A stretch of DNA of 64,000 nucleotides from positions 1 to 64,000 of the forward strand of contig CAZAOA010000002.1 in the NCBI GenBank assembly GCA_964486765.1, written 5' to 3'. Each line of letters begins with the position of its first letter. Position 1 is the stretch's first letter. Source of the DNA: CAZAOA01 sp964486765 (GTDB lineage Bacteria > Patescibacteriota > UBA1384 > XYA2-FULL-43-10). Below the pieces are notes generated by a model, which worked only from the letters and a program-made list of their open reading frames with translations, had not been told where the DNA came from and searched no databases. This document shows positions 1 through 10,898 of the stretch, one piece after another. The translations under genes and the position numbers were made by a program.

Positions 1-375
1 ACGTATTCTCGATAGAATCCTCTGCCTTTCCATTTCGCGTGTAGCAACCATATTCATAGTCTCAATCGAGATATTTTTAGTTTCAATCCAATTAGACTCC
101 TGTTCCTTAATCTGTAAATAACGATCAGCCAATGTTGATATCTCCTCATCAGAACCAATCTCGTTTGCTGTCTGTATATCGTTAACTCGTTTTGTGGCCA
201 GATCATCCAATAATTTCACTTTCGACTCCGATTTCCAAGTAAATATATTCAAACTGATCCACTCCGTGGCGTAATTATACCAAGTCGGCAATTCTCCTTG
301 GCTGTCGGCAGCTTGTACTGGCGATACTGAAAATACCATAAGCCCTACGGCTATAGTTAGTAAAATCTTTTTCAT
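1..375 (-). CDS. Secreted protein, N-terminal part only (DUF5667-like)
   Basis: The gene runs off the left edge; 125 codons are visible, in frame to base 1. The start ATG at 373-375 follows a GGGAGG Shine-Dalgarno site. Residues 1-23 form a clear Sec signal peptide (MKKILLT...PVQAA). The mature part begins with LPTWYNYATEWISL and continues as charged helix rich in E, K and Q. This resembles DUF5667-type extracytoplasmic helical proteins common in Patescibacteria, but that assignment is from memory of the pattern only. Function is unknown; export is the safe inference. Confidence 0.72.
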   Translation of the reverse strand, partial: MKKILLTIAVGLMVFSVSPVQAADSQGELPTWYNYATEWISLNIFTWKSESKVKLLDDLATKRVNDIQTANEIGSDEEISTLADRYLQIKEQESNWIETKNISIETMNMVATREMERQRILSRIR

Positions 376-537
376 TTTTCCTCCCATTAATTTGATATCA
401 ATAATACCTATCAAACTCATTCTAGCATATTATTTTAGATTTTATCTTACAGACAGCATAATCACAACTACAGAAAAATACAGAGTCCAAAAATAATTAC
501 TCTAGTATAAACAATTTTATTTTGTAAAGGATAAAGT

Positions 538-747
538 TTAGCTAGCCAGCTCAAACAATCTATAAACCAAAAGTGCAGGCCATACCGAAGCTTTAAGTAC
601 TCCTAAAACTCCCCACCAAAATGTCTCTGCATTTTGAATGAAGTAAACAGCAGCACCTATTGCTCCTAAACAATAAACCCCTGCACCGCCATGTGCCATT
701 CCACCCTTCTTTGGCGTGCAACAATTCTCAACTTTCTCTTTCGTCAT
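538..747 (-). CDS. Small cysteine-containing membrane protein
   Basis: This is a 69-aa protein with a polar N terminus carrying a CC pair (ENCCTPKKGG), a glycine-rich stretch at about 16-25, and two hydrophobic segments (about 25-38 and 43-66). The shape, cytosolic tail plus a hairpin of two membrane helices, is typical of short conserved Patescibacteria proteins. An AAAGGC site precedes the ATG. No enzymatic motif is visible and the function is unknown. Confidence 0.7.
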   Translation of the reverse strand: MTKEKVENCCTPKKGGMAHGGAGVYCLGAIGAAVYFIQNAETFWWGVLGVLKASVWPALLVYRLFELAS

Positions 748-1069
748 AGTTTGCCTTTCATTAGTTTAATATTTTATTGATGTAGCACATTAGCCCCCGA
801 TTATTTATCAATATATTCAAATTACTACAATTATACATTTGAGCATACATAATATCAACCACTACTTACTTGCCAAATGAATAATATACATCAATACTAT
901 TTCGTACTTGCATTATATTTCTATATATGGTATAGTTAATGAGTTGTTAAAATTGTTCTATAGTTTTCCGAATGCAATTGTATTTCGATGTTCTATACGA
1001 CAATCCTCCCTTGGGGAGACAATCGATTTACAAGTAATGCTTCGGATTTTTTCGTTGCAGAAAGTTTAG
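748..1069 (+). promoter_or_regulatory. Promoter and long leader of the DEAD-box helicase
   Basis: No gene is seen in this AT-rich stretch. A promoter reads TTGCAT (908-913), 17 bp, TATAGT (931-936), giving a leader of about 125 nt before the helicase ATG. The leader holds a CTCCC-TTGG-GGAG hairpin at about 1007-1021. Long structured leaders are common on helicase and cold-shock mRNAs, so temperature or structure-dependent control is possible (inference). Confidence 0.55.
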
Positions 1070-2362
1070 ATGCAAAACAGAAGAAGAGCCAAATCTAATT
1101 TTGGCGTTAAAAGAAATGGTGGTTTTCAATCAAACCGTAGACGATCTAGCGGTAGCAAAAGAAGAAATAATACGAATTCTTCCGGTCAAAACAGATACGG
1201 ATCTTTCAGAAGAAACAGCGGCAATGTGGGGCAACGTAACTCTAAGCGTCCTCGTGGTGAGAAGATTGATCCTAACAGATTCATCCAACGTGAAGTTTCC
1301 AACGAAACTACATCAAATTATGAGGCAACTCATACTTTTCGTGATTTTGGATTTTGTAGAGAATTACAGATAAATTTAGATAAAAGAGGATATCTCTTCC
1401 CAACTCCTGTTCAGGACAAATCAATAAAACCAATTATGGAAGGTAGTGATCTGATTGGCCTTGCAAATACAGGAACGGGCAAAACTGCTGCGTTCCTTCT
1501 GCCATTAATTGAAAAAGTATATAAGAACAAACACGAAAAAGTAATAGTGATAGCGCCTACAAGAGAGCTTGCTATTCAGATAGACAATGAGCTTCGTGCT
1601 TTTGCAAACCAGATGAGAATTTATTCTCAAATTTGTGTTGGTGGAATGCCAATTGGACGCCAAATTCAGGGTTTGAAAAGAAACCCTCATTTTGTAATAG
1701 GAACCCCTGGACGGCTAAAAGATCTTTCAGACAGAGGGCTTATCAAATTCAACTCATTTTCAAACATTGTACTTGATGAAGTTGATCGAATGCTTGATAT
1801 GGGATTTGTCAATGAAATCACAGCCATATTAAATGTATTGCCACAAAAAAGACAAGCTTTGTTTTTCTCTGCAACAATACCTGAAAAAATAAAAGTATTG
1901 GTTAACAAATTTCTGAACAATCCAGTGACTGTTGCGGTAAAGACAAGAGACACAGCCGCAAATGTGTTACAAGATGTTGTAAGATGCAATGATAAGTCAA
2001 AAAAGTTTGGAGTTTTAACTGACTTACTTCGTAAACCAGAGCTTCAAAAAGTGCTGATATTTACTGAAACAAAAAGGGAAGTTGAGAAGCTTGCGATAGA
2101 TCTTTCCAAGTCTGGCCATAGATCTGAATCAATTCATGGAAATAAAAAACAAAATCAGAGACAAAGGTCTTTAACTGCTTTTAGAAATGACAATTGTAAA
2201 ATCTTGGTTGCGACTGATGTTGCCGCAAGAGGTCTTGATATAGACGACGTCTCTCACGTCATCAACTACACAGTTCCTATGACATATAATGATTATGTTC
2301 ACAGAATTGGAAGAACAGGACGAGGAAATAAATCTGGCAAAGCTCTGACATTTGTAGGATAA
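1070..2362 (+). CDS. DEAD-box ATP-dependent RNA helicase
   Basis: This 430-aa protein unwinds RNA duplexes using ATP, probably in ribosome assembly or mRNA turnover. Motifs appear in order: Q motif (PTPVQ, about 111), Walker A ANTGTGKTA (132-140), PTRELA, TPGR, motif II as DEVD instead of DEAD (about 231), SAT, ATDVAARGLD and HRIGRTGRG near the C terminus. Residues 1-65 are an unusual basic tail rich in Arg, Asn, Ser and Gly; RhlE-type helicases more often carry such a tail at the C terminus. It is convergent with the ribosomal-protein operon. Confidence 0.95.
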   Translation: MQNRRRAKSNFGVKRNGGFQSNRRRSSGSKRRNNTNSSGQNRYGSFRRNSGNVGQRNSKRPRGEKIDPNRFIQREVSNETTSNYEATHTFRDFGFCRELQINLDKRGYLFPTPVQDKSIKPIMEGSDLIGLANTGTGKTAAFLLPLIEKVYKNKHEKVIVIAPTRELAIQIDNELRAFANQMRIYSQICVGGMPIGRQIQGLKRNPHFVIGTPGRLKDLSDRGLIKFNSFSNIVLDEVDRMLDMGFVNEITAILNVLPQKRQALFFSATIPEKIKVLVNKFLNNPVTVAVKTRDTAANVLQDVVRCNDKSKKFGVLTDLLRKPELQKVLIFTETKREVEKLAIDLSKSGHRSESIHGNKKQNQRQRSLTAFRNDNCKILVATDVAARGLDIDDVSHVINYTVPMTYNDYVHRIGRTGRGNKSGKALTFVG

Positions 2363-2382
2363 AAATATAGAGTATTCAAACA

Positions 2383-2409
2383 AAAAAGCCCCATTGGGGC
2401 TTTTTTGTT
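2383..2409. terminator. Bidirectional terminator, helicase / rpsG
   Basis: AAAAAGCCCC-ATT-GGGGCTTTTTT is a strong GC stem flanked by A and T tracts, lying between two convergent genes, so it can end both transcripts. Confidence 0.92.
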
Positions 2410-2422
2410 ATATGTTTGTTTT

Positions 2423-2899
2423 TTAGAATCGTGCAAAGTGGGCAAATGCTTTATTTGCTTCAGCCATTCTATGAATATCTTCTCTCTTTTTGACCGCTGA
2501 ACCTTCATTTTTGCATGCTGCGATCAGTTCATCTGCAAGTTTTTCTTGCATTGGCTTTCCTTTTTTCTTTCTCGCAACTTCTAGAACCCAACGAAATGCT
2601 AGAACAATTTTTCTCTGCTTATTTACTTCTACTTGAACCTGATAGTTAGCACCACCAATTCTTTTTCCTTTAACTTCAACAAGTGGTCCAACATTTTTGA
2701 TAGTAGTTTCTAAAACATCTAGTGGTTTCATCTCAAGCTTTTTAGCTGCAGTATCAAAAGCCCCAGTTACTATTTTACGTGCAACAGTTTTCTTACCATC
2801 TAGCATTATGTAGTTAGTAAGTTTGGTAATTAAAGCAGAACCGTAAACTTTGTCCGGTTCGATTGTTTTCTTTTTGGTTTTAGTATGTCCTCTTGGCAT
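2423..2899 (-). CDS. rpsG: 30S ribosomal protein S7
   Basis: This 158-aa protein begins MPRGHTKTKKKTIEPDKVYG and has the usual S7 landmarks (NYIMLDGKKTVA, VGGANYQVQVEV-like core, FAHFARF end). S7 nucleates folding of the 3' domain of 16S rRNA. It is the last gene of the rpoB-rpoC-rpsL-rpsG block; fusA, which often follows, is absent and a convergent helicase follows instead. Length is normal for the family (about 156 aa). Confidence 0.98.
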   Translation of the reverse strand: MPRGHTKTKKKTIEPDKVYGSALITKLTNYIMLDGKKTVARKIVTGAFDTAAKKLEMKPLDVLETTIKNVGPLVEVKGKRIGGANYQVQVEVNKQRKIVLAFRWVLEVARKKKGKPMQEKLADELIAACKNEGSAVKKREDIHRMAEANKAFAHFARF

Positions 2900-3010
2900 A
2901 ATATTCAGCTTATTAGCACGATAGCTTTTTGGCTTATTAGTTAGTTATTTATAGTTAAACAGTTTGTATCAGTTTCTTCCCTAAGTAGCTAAGAAGCTAC
3001 CAGCTACAAC

Positions 3011-3430
3011 CTATTCTGAACTTTTCTTAACACCGTATTTGCTTCTACTCTTCTTTCTATCTTTAACACCCTCTAAGTCAAGCTTTCCTCGAACTATGTG
3101 GTATCGCATACCGGGAAGATCTTTCACTCGACCACCTCTGATAAGTACTACTGAGTGTTCTTGCAAATTGTGACCAATCCCGCCAATGTATGCATTAACC
3201 TCAACTCCGTTTGTTAGCCTTACTCTAGCGTATTTTCGAAGCGCTGAGTTAGGTTTTTTTGGAGTAAGTGTGCCAACCTTAATACAGACTCCCCGTTTTT
3301 GTGGGCAACCTTTATTTATCACTACTGGTATGTTCTTTTTGTGGTTGAACGTGTGCTTGATAGCAGTAGTTGAAGTTTTCTTCTGTACTTTTTTTCGTCC
3401 TTTACGAACGAGTTGATTTATTGTTGGCAT
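3011..3430 (-). CDS. rpsL: 30S ribosomal protein S12
   Basis: This 139-aa protein has S12 signatures [21 protein letters not shown] and [15 protein letters not shown], then [10 protein letters not shown]12 sits at the decoding centre. The lysines equivalent to the classic streptomycin positions (in TPKKPNSA and RVKDLPG) are both present, so the drug-sensitive form is predicted. No strong Shine-Dalgarno site is seen upstream of the ATG. It follows rpoC after 74 bp in the same transcript direction. Confidence 0.98.
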   Translation of the reverse strand: MPTINQLVRKGRKKVQKKTSTTAIKHTFNHKKNIPVVINKGCPQKRGVCIKVGTLTPKKPNSALRKYARVRLTNGVEVNAYIGGIGHNLQEHSVVLIRGGRVKDLPGMRYHIVRGKLDLEGVKDRKKSRSKYGVKKSSE

Positions 3431-3504
3431 GTAATCTAGTTAATAGCTATCGATTTTTAATAATACCTGAACAACTTATCATATTTGAAGCTGAATGTCA
3501 AAGG

Positions 3505-6500
3505 TTACCCTTCATATCCAGTTCCAGCTGGGATTAGTTTTCCGATGATTATGTTCTCTTTTAGTCCTTTTAGCTCATCTGTCTTTCCAGAGATAGCAGC
3601 GTCAATCAAAACTGAAGTTGTTTCCATAAACGATGCAGCAGAAAGGAAACTCTTGGTTCGAAGAGCTACTCGAGAAATTCCCATAATAATTCTTTCAAAC
3701 TCAATCTTCTTATTACCTTTTTGTTCTCGTTTTATATTTTCTCGTATAACATCCAAGAAATCTATAACTTGGCCTACCATATACTCTGATTTTTCTGGAG
3801 TTGTGGTGATTTTGACTTTTGAAAGCATCTGTCTAACTATGATCTCAACGTGTTTATCATTAATGCTTTGGCCCTGTGACTCATAGATTTGTTGTGTTTC
3901 CTCGATTATATAATTTTGAGTCTCTTCAACACCTTTTAGCTTTATCGCATCAGCAAGATCGAAGTGACCTTCAGTCAAGGCATCTCCTTTTTTGATCATA
4001 TCTCCATCACTGAATTTGAGACTCACTAAATTTGACACTGAGTAACTTGTTGAAGTTTTTCCAGGACCGGATACAATAGCTTCATTTTTGTTAATCTTTA
4101 TAACACCACCATTGTTTGCACGAATAGGTTTTTTGTTATCAGATTCTGCTATGGTTTGTTTGGCTTTAACTTTACTGCCGTTTTTTACAACAAACTTATA
4201 CTCTGCTGGCAAAACATAAGCTTGAGATAATTCAGAACGACCTGAAACTGTAATCGTATTAGAATTTTTATCTGTTTCAATCGTTGCCACTCCTTCTGCT
4301 TCAGAAATAATTGCAGGCATCTTTGGCGTTCGTGATTCGAAAATCTCTTCAACACGAGGAAGTCCAGATGTGATATCCTCTCCTGCTACTCCTCCAGTAT
4401 GGAAAGTTCTCATAGTAAGCTGAGTTCCAGGCTCTCCAATCGCTTGAGCAGCCACAATTCCCACAGTTGAACCAACTTCGATAAGTCCGCCAGATGCAGG
4501 ATCTTGCCCATAACAAAATTTGCAGATTCCTCTTTTCGCTCGACAGTACAGAAGTGATCGAATTTCAGCTTCAGAAGTTACATTATCAATCTTTTCGGCA
4601 TCTTCCTTAGTCATCAGCGTTCCTAGCTTAACTCCTGCTACAGATTTTGCAAGGACTCTTCCAGTTAAGTGCTCTTTCCAATCTTTACCTAGTGATGTGT
4701 AAAATTCTTTTCTAATAGTTCTAAATTCAGAAGTTTCACAATCTTCTTTTGTAACTACAGAATCCTGTGCGACATCTACAAGTCTTCTTGTCAAATACCC
4801 TGCTTCTGAAGTTCTAAGAGCAGTATCTGCACGTCCTTTACGGGATCCATGAGTTGATACAAAGTATTCGAAAACACTTAAACCTTCTTTGAAGTTTGAC
4901 TTTATGGGAAGTTCAATAATGTTACCAGTAGGGTCTGCAACCATGCCTTTCATTCCTGCAATCTGATGAAGCTGTGATGCATTACCTCTAGCTCCCGAAT
5001 TCATAACAATATATATGTCATTATCTTTTTTAAAATTCTTTAACATTTCAGCCTCGACTGTTGAAGATGTGTCCATCCATAGCTCAACAGTTTTAGTGTA
5101 TTTTTCTTCTGGAGTTAAAAATCCTTTTTGATATTGGTGTTCAATAATGTTAACTTTTTCCTCGGCTTCTTTCAAAATACCATCTTTTGATTCTGGAACG
5201 TTAATGTCGTCAACAGAGAAAGTTATGCCGGACTTTTGAGCGTATTTAAAACCAAGCTTTTTAATATCATCAACTAGCTTTGCAGTCGCTTCTTTTCCAA
5301 ATTTTTGATAAACACTAAAGACCAAAGTTTTGATCTTCTTTTTATTTAAGATATCATTTATAAATTCTACGCCTGAAGGCAAAGTTTCATTGAACAAAAC
5401 TCTTCCTAAAGTAGTATTAATTACCTTTCCATTTTCAATTTTTACTTTAATCTTTGAGTGAAGTTCAAGTTCTCCTCGATCATATGAAGAAATTGCATCG
5501 TTGCTACTTACAAATACTCTTCCATTTCCTTTTTTTGCATCTTTCTCCATAGTCATATAATAGATACCAAATACTATATCAAGCTCAGGAGAAACGATCG
5601 GCTCTCCAGATGCAGGCTTCAAAAGGTTCTTGCTAGAAAGCATAATCTCGTCAGCTTCGATCCTAGCCTGTTTAGAAAGTGGAACATGAACAGCCATTTG
5701 ATCACCATCGAAGTCAGCATTGAAAGCTGGACATACCAACGGGTGTACCTGAATTGCTTTTCCTTCAATAAGAACTGGCTGAAAGGCCTGTATTCCAAGC
5801 CTGTGAAGTGTTGGAGCACGGTTTAGAAGAACTTTGTGATCTTTTGTGATGTCTTCTAGTATATCCCATACAAACTCTTCTCCACGTTCAATTAGTCGTG
5901 TAGCATTTTTTACATTGTGTACAAAACCATCTCTAATAAGGCGTCCAACTACAAATGGCTTAAATAGCTCAAGTGCCATAAGTTTTGGTATACCACATTG
6001 GTGAAGCTTTAGATTTGGACCGACAACAATTACGGAACGTCCTGAATAATCGACACGTTTACCAAGAAGGTTTTGTCGAAAGCGTCCCTGTTTTCCTCTT
6101 ATCATATCTGAAAGTGATCTAAGTTTTCTCTTTCCACCGGCAGAGAAAGCTACTTTTCCTTTTCTTGCAGAGTTGTCGATCAAGGCATCAACGGCTTCTT
6201 GCAGCATTCTTTTTTCATTTCGACAGATTACCTCTGGAGCACCCTGTACTATGAGTCGCTTAAGACGGTTATTTCTATTCAAGACTCTTCTATATAGGTC
6301 GTTTAGATCAGATGCGGCAAATCTTCCACCATCAAGCTGAACCATTGGGCGAAGATCTGGTGGGATAACTGGAATTCGGCTTAAGATAAGGTCTTCAGGC
6401 TTAACCTCAGCAGATTTTAGTGAACTGAGAGTTCGAATTCTCTTTAAAATCTTTCTTCTGTTTGGGCCTTTGTCTTTTGCAAGTCTTTCTTCTGAAATTT

Positions 6501-7248
6501 TAATTTCAACATCGAGATCAACTTTTTTGAGTAGTTCTAAAATTGCTTCAGCACCGATTGCAACTTTTATGATTTGACCATATTTCAAGGTCAAATCATG
6601 GAATCGCTTTTCAGAGATTGTGTCTTTAAGATTTAATTTTGTTAGTTCAATCTTAATCTCTTTATAGGCGGCATCAATTTTTTGCTTTTTTAGCTCTTTT
6701 GAGGCTTCAGAAACTTTCGGATCAGACTCTTTAATCTCTTTAATATAATCTTTGTACTCAGCCTCTACGCCTTCTAGGGAAGCTTGTCTGATTCCTTCAT
6801 CAACTTCCATAATCACAAATGATGCAAAGTATATGATCTTTTCAAGGTTAGTTGAGGTTAAGTCGAGTACTTGTGCAACCACAGGAGATGTACCTCTAGA
6901 ATACCAAATATGCGCTGCAGATACAGCTAAATCAATATGTCCCATTCGAACACGTCTTACCTGTGACCTTGTTACTTCTACTCCACATTTGTCACAAACA
7001 ATCCCTTTGTATCGAATCTTTTTATACTTTCCACAATAACATTCCCAGTCTTTTGTCGGACCAAAGATCTTTTCACAGAAAAGTCCATCTCTCTCCGGTT
7101 TCTGGGTTCTATAGTTTATTGTTTCTGGCTTGATTACTTCACCATGTGACCACGACAAAATGGTTTCTGGAGATGCAACCAGAATTTTAACTGCATCGAA
7201 GTTAGCTACTGTTGGGGCATCTTTTATCTCTACACGTTCTTTGGCCAT
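3505..7248 (-). CDS. rpoC: RNA polymerase subunit beta-prime
   Basis: This 1247-aa catalytic subunit has the Mg-binding motif NADFDGDQMAV with the three aspartates at 512, 514 and 516. The N-terminal zinc ribbon (ECYCGKYKK...VCDKCGVEV) and the second zinc site (CRAKRGICKFCYGQD) are intact, as is the trigger-loop region (QAIGEPGTQLTMRTFHTGG). It is shorter than the E. coli protein (about 1407 aa) because lineage-specific inserts are missing. Its ATG overlaps the rpoB stop by one base (TAATG), so the two are translationally coupled, which suits equal subunit supply. Confidence 0.99.
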   Translation of the reverse strand: MAKERVEIKDAPTVANFDAVKILVASPETILSWSHGEVIKPETINYRTQKPERDGLFCEKIFGPTKDWECYCGKYKKIRYKGIVCDKCGVEVTRSQVRRVRMGHIDLAVSAAHIWYSRGTSPVVAQVLDLTSTNLEKIIYFASFVIMEVDEGIRQASLEGVEAEYKDYIKEIKESDPKVSEASKELKKQKIDAAYKEIKIELTKLNLKDTISEKRFHDLTLKYGQIIKVAIGAEAILELLKKVDLDVEIKISEERLAKDKGPNRRKILKRIRTLSSLKSAEVKPEDLILSRIPVIPPDLRPMVQLDGGRFAASDLNDLYRRVLNRNNRLKRLIVQGAPEVICRNEKRMLQEAVDALIDNSARKGKVAFSAGGKRKLRSLSDMIRGKQGRFRQNLLGKRVDYSGRSVIVVGPNLKLHQCGIPKLMALELFKPFVVGRLIRDGFVHNVKNATRLIERGEEFVWDILEDITKDHKVLLNRAPTLHRLGIQAFQPVLIEGKAIQVHPLVCPAFNADFDGDQMAVHVPLSKQARIEADEIMLSSKNLLKPASGEPIVSPELDIVFGIYYMTMEKDAKKGNGRVFVSSNDAISSYDRGELELHSKIKVKIENGKVINTTLGRVLFNETLPSGVEFINDILNKKKIKTLVFSVYQKFGKEATAKLVDDIKKLGFKYAQKSGITFSVDDINVPESKDGILKEAEEKVNIIEHQYQKGFLTPEEKYTKTVELWMDTSSTVEAEMLKNFKKDNDIYIVMNSGARGNASQLHQIAGMKGMVADPTGNIIELPIKSNFKEGLSVFEYFVSTHGSRKGRADTALRTSEAGYLTRRLVDVAQDSVVTKEDCETSEFRTIRKEFYTSLGKDWKEHLTGRVLAKSVAGVKLGTLMTKEDAEKIDNVTSEAEIRSLLYCRAKRGICKFCYGQDPASGGLIEVGSTVGIVAAQAIGEPGTQLTMRTFHTGGVAGEDITSGLPRVEEIFESRTPKMPAIISEAEGVATIETDKNSNTITVSGRSELSQAYVLPAEYKFVVKNGSKVKAKQTIAESDNKKPIRANNGGVIKINKNEAIVSGPGKTSTSYSVSNLVSLKFSDGDMIKKGDALTEGHFDLADAIKLKGVEETQNYIIEETQQIYESQGQSINDKHVEIIVRQMLSKVKITTTPEKSEYMVGQVIDFLDVIRENIKREQKGNKKIEFERIIMGISRVALRTKSFLSAASFMETTSVLIDAAISGKTDELKGLKENIIIGKLIPAGTGYEG

Positions 7249-10200
7249 TATTTCTCCTCTTCTACTTCTTCGGATACAATATCTTCCTCGACTTTTGTTT
7301 GTTCAGCTGCAAGTTCAGTCAATACTTCATCCATCTTCTCTTCTTCTGCATCTTCATTTTCAGTATCTTCAAGTTCTGCTTTCGCAGCTAACTCTTCATC
7401 TGTTTTTGCTTTTATAATCTCTTCTTCCTTAGTTAAGATTGCATCTTCATCCGCTTCAAGAGTTACTTGCAGACACAGACTTTGAAGTTCTTTGACCATA
7501 ACATTGAATGCTTCAGGCAATGTCGGCTTATGAATCTCTTCACCTTTTACAATATTTTCATATGCTTTACTTCTTCCGATAACATCATCTGACTTGATTG
7601 TAAGAATTTCTTGAAGAGTGTGCGCCGCTCCGTAAGCTTCAAGTGCCCAAACCTCCATCTCACCAAACCTTTGTCCACCAAATTGAGCTTTTCCACCAAG
7701 AGGTTGCTGAGTAATCATTGAGTAAGGTCCTACTGACCTTGCGTGCATTTTATCATCCACCAAATGGTGAAGTTTAAGAATGTACATAACCCCAACTGTA
7801 GCTTCTCTATCAAACTCCAAACCAGATCGGCCATCAATCAACTTGATCTTGCCACTTTCTGGTAGGTTTTGCTCTTTAAGTCGTCTTTTAATCTCTTCTA
7901 TTGATTGACCCTCAAATGCAGGAGCAGCTATCTTGTAGCCTCCTTCTTGTGCAGCCCATCCAAGATGTGTTTCAAGAATCTGACCAATGTTCATACGAGA
8001 TATTACTCCCAGAGGATTTAAGACAATATCAACCGGTCGTCCATCTGGAAGATATGGCATATCTTCTTCAGGCAAAATAGTAGAAATCACACCTTTGTTT
8101 CCGTGTCTTCCAGCAAGTTTGTCTCCGATAGATATCTTTCTAAGTTGCGCTACCGATACTTCTACCAACTGATATACTCCAGTAGGTAGCTCGTCGCCAT
8201 TATCTTTTGAGAATATTTTAACTCCAATAATCTTTCCTTTTTCTCCATGGGGAAGTCTCAAAGAAGAGTCTCGAACATCTTTTGCTTTCTCTCCAAAAAT
8301 CGCTCTTAAAAGTTTTTCTTCAGATGTTAATTCAGTTTCACCTTTTGGAGAAATCTTTCCAACTAGGATGTCTCCATTTCTGACTTCTGATCCAACTGTA
8401 ATAATTCCCATTTCATCTAAGTTTGAGAGCATCTCTTCAGAAACGTTTGGAATGTCGCGAGTTAAGACTTCAGGTCCAAGCTTTGTATCTCGTACCTCAA
8501 TTGTGTATTTTTCAATATGTATTGAAGAAAGAATATGTTCTTTCACCAGTTTCTCAGAGATAATAATCGCATCTTCGTAGTTGCAACCACCCCAAGACAT
8601 AAAGGCAACTGTTAGATTTTGACCAAGAGCTAACTCGCCATTTTGCGTAGCAGAAGAATCAGCCAAAACATGACCTTTTTTAATCTTTTGGCCTAAAACA
8701 ACTGTAGGCTTTTGGTTTATGACAGTACCTTGATTTGATCTTGCGAATTTCTCTAATTGATAATCGTGTTCTTCGCGTTTTTTGTCCTTAACCCGAATTA
8801 GTTTTGATGATGTATGAGTAATCTCACCATCTTCTCTAGCGACCAGAATCTGACCTGAATCACGAGCAGCTTGTGCTTCTATACCAGTTCCAACTACTGG
8901 AGAGTCTGGTCGAACAAGCGGTACTGCTTGACGTTGCATATTTGAGCCCATCATAGAGCGAGCAGCATCGTCGTGCTCAACAAATGGAATAAGTGCTGTT
9001 GCGATCGAAACGATCTGCTTTGGAGAAACATCCATGTATTCAACTTCAGTTCTTTTGACTATCTCTGGTTCTTGGTGCTTTCTTACGATGACATCTGTTT
9101 TTTTAATGAATCCTTGATTGTCTAATACAACTGAAGCAGGAGCGATAATGTGTCTGGCTTCCGTTCCAGCGTCAAGATAAACTATTTTGTCAGTAACCTT
9201 TGCTTTGCCATTTTTAACTTCAACTTTTCGATACGGTGTCTCCAAAAATCCATAATCATTTACTTTTGAATAACTGGCCATATAGCTTACCAGTCCAATA
9301 TTTGGACCTTCAGGTGACTCGATAGGACATATTCTTCCATAGTGAGAAACGTGAACATCTCTAACTTCAAAGCCTGCTCGTTCCCTTGAAAGACCACCAG
9401 GACCAGTAGCTGCTAAGGTTCTCTTATGTTCAAGTTCCGCAAGCGGATTTGTCTGATTCATAAACTGGCTTAACTGAGAAGAAGCATAAAATTCTTGCAA
9501 GGCGGCAACAATTGGACGAGAGTTGACCAATCCTTGAGGAGTGATCTCTTCGGGATCCGCAACACTCATTCTATCCTTAACAATTCTTTCAATTCTAAGT
9601 AGTCCGACTCGAACTCTGTTTTGAACCAATTCCCCAACTGCTCTTATTCTTCTGTTTTTTAAGTTATCGGTATCATCAGCCTCTGCACCGGGAGTATTAT
9701 TTAATCGAATTATCTCTTTTATAATCTCAATTAAATCTTCTTTTCTAAAAACTCTGTTTTCAGGTATATTTTCTACATCTAAGTTAAGACGCATGTTCAT
9801 CTTATATCGTCCAACACGACCCAAGTCATATCGTTTTGGATTGAAGAACATTGTCTCAATAAAGATTTTAGCAGATTCTGGAGTGGCCAAATCACCCGGT
9901 CTAATTCTTTTATAAGTTTCAACCAGCCCCTCTTCGTGATTCTTTGCTGGATCTTTAGCTAAAGTTGACTCTATGTATTGATTCTCATCGTCAACATCGA
10001 CATCCGCAAATAGAGATTTAATCTCATCATCATTTGCAACTCCAAGAGCTCTTAGAAGTGTTGTTATCGGTATTCGTCTTTTTCTATCAATCTTTACAGT
10101 AATTACATTTTTTGAATTTGTTTCAATCTCAAGCCATGCGCCACGCGAAGGGATTATCTTTGCACCGAAACAGCTTTTTCCGTTTACTTTATTGTTTGTA

Positions 10201-10628
10201 AGCAGTGTTCCATATGATCGAACGATCTGAGATACGACTACTCTTTCAACTCCATTTATAATAAAAGTTCCTCTAGCTGTCATTAGAGGAAAGTCACCAA
10301 AGAATATCTCACCTTCTTTGATTTCTTCAGTTTTTTTGTTTAGTAGAGTTGCTTTTACTCTTACAGAGGCCTTATAGGTCAAGTTCTTTTCACGGGCTGT
10401 TATCTCATCTACTTTGGGTTTCTCAAGATAATAATCAGCAAAAGAGAGAGAGTAATTATCTCCTGTAAAGTCTTCAATTGGTGAGATTTCGTCTAAGAGT
10501 TCTCGAAATCCCTCTTTGAAAAACCAAGCATAAGAACTTAGCTGAATGTTTACTAGGTTGGGTAATTCTTCGAACTTATGTTCGATTCTTGGAACTATTC
10601 TACTTGCAACTTTAGTTTTCAAACCCAT
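7248..10628 (-). CDS. rpoB: RNA polymerase subunit beta
   Basis: This 1126-aa protein has family blocks [35 protein letters not shown] and [15 protein letters not shown] in order. The start has an AAGGAG site eight bases upstream. The C terminus carries an extra tail of about 70 residues, very rich in Glu and Asp ([12 protein letters not shown]...), beyond the normal end. In the rifampicin pocket several contact residues differ from E. coli (see findings): Asn391 for D516, Thr404 for R529 and Ala406 for S531. The gene is first of the rpoB-rpoC-rpsL-rpsG block, behind a strong promoter. Confidence 0.99.
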   Translation of the reverse strand: MGLKTKVASRIVPRIEHKFEELPNLVNIQLSSYAWFFKEGFRELLDEISPIEDFTGDNYSLSFADYYLEKPKVDEITAREKNLTYKASVRVKATLLNKKTEEIKEGEIFFGDFPLMTARGTFIINGVERVVVSQIVRSYGTLLTNNKVNGKSCFGAKIIPSRGAWLEIETNSKNVITVKIDRKRRIPITTLLRALGVANDDEIKSLFADVDVDDENQYIESTLAKDPAKNHEEGLVETYKRIRPGDLATPESAKIFIETMFFNPKRYDLGRVGRYKMNMRLNLDVENIPENRVFRKEDLIEIIKEIIRLNNTPGAEADDTDNLKNRRIRAVGELVQNRVRVGLLRIERIVKDRMSVADPEEITPQGLVNSRPIVAALQEFYASSQLSQFMNQTNPLAELEHKRTLAATGPGGLSRERAGFEVRDVHVSHYGRICPIESPEGPNIGLVSYMASYSKVNDYGFLETPYRKVEVKNGKAKVTDKIVYLDAGTEARHIIAPASVVLDNQGFIKKTDVIVRKHQEPEIVKRTEVEYMDVSPKQIVSIATALIPFVEHDDAARSMMGSNMQRQAVPLVRPDSPVVGTGIEAQAARDSGQILVAREDGEITHTSSKLIRVKDKKREEHDYQLEKFARSNQGTVINQKPTVVLGQKIKKGHVLADSSATQNGELALGQNLTVAFMSWGGCNYEDAIIISEKLVKEHILSSIHIEKYTIEVRDTKLGPEVLTRDIPNVSEEMLSNLDEMGIITVGSEVRNGDILVGKISPKGETELTSEEKLLRAIFGEKAKDVRDSSLRLPHGEKGKIIGVKIFSKDNGDELPTGVYQLVEVSVAQLRKISIGDKLAGRHGNKGVISTILPEEDMPYLPDGRPVDIVLNPLGVISRMNIGQILETHLGWAAQEGGYKIAAPAFEGQSIEEIKRRLKEQNLPESGKIKLIDGRSGLEFDREATVGVMYILKLHHLVDDKMHARSVGPYSMITQQPLGGKAQFGGQRFGEMEVWALEAYGAAHTLQEILTIKSDDVIGRSKAYENIVKGEEIHKPTLPEAFNVMVKELQSLCLQVTLEADEDAILTKEEEIIKAKTDEELAAKAELEDTENEDAEEEKMDEVLTELAAEQTKVEEDIVSEEVEEEK

Positions 10629-10785
10629 TTAACTCCTTGTTTAGCCAACAATAGAAAATATCCCCGTGTGAATTGGGAATAAATGAAATTTTTCTAGCCT
10701 TGCGGTTGCCCTTGATGCATTAAGCCTAACTTTGCTTTTTTCTTTTCAATTTTGCTTTTGAAAAGAATATAATCTTTATGGATTT

Positions 10786-10814
10786 ATAATAGCACGTAAA
10801 TTAGTGCTTGTCAA
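10786..10814 (-). promoter_or_regulatory. Sigma-70-type promoter of the rpoBC operon
   Basis: On the minus strand it reads TTGACA (10809-10814), a 17-bp spacer ending TGC, then TATTAT (10786-10791). Both boxes and the extended -10 TG are near consensus. The leader to rpoB is about 150 nt and contains a perfect 8-bp A/T hairpin (CTTTTCAA...TTGAAAAG) without a U-tract. Confidence 0.85.
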
Positions 10815-10898
10815 CAACAAACACTAACCCTTTTCAATTTCCATGTTATATACATAATATATTAGGCAATTTCTAATGTCAAGTAGTTTATAATTTCA

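Noticed and set aside
1505..1989. Antisense ORFs within the DEAD-box helicase
   Set aside because: Shadows of a strongly conserved gene; hydrophobic and Ser-rich low-quality translations.
10690..10770. Attenuator-like hairpin in the rpoB leader
   Set aside because: The 8-bp A/T hairpin has no T-run on the rpoB strand and no alternative partner was found.
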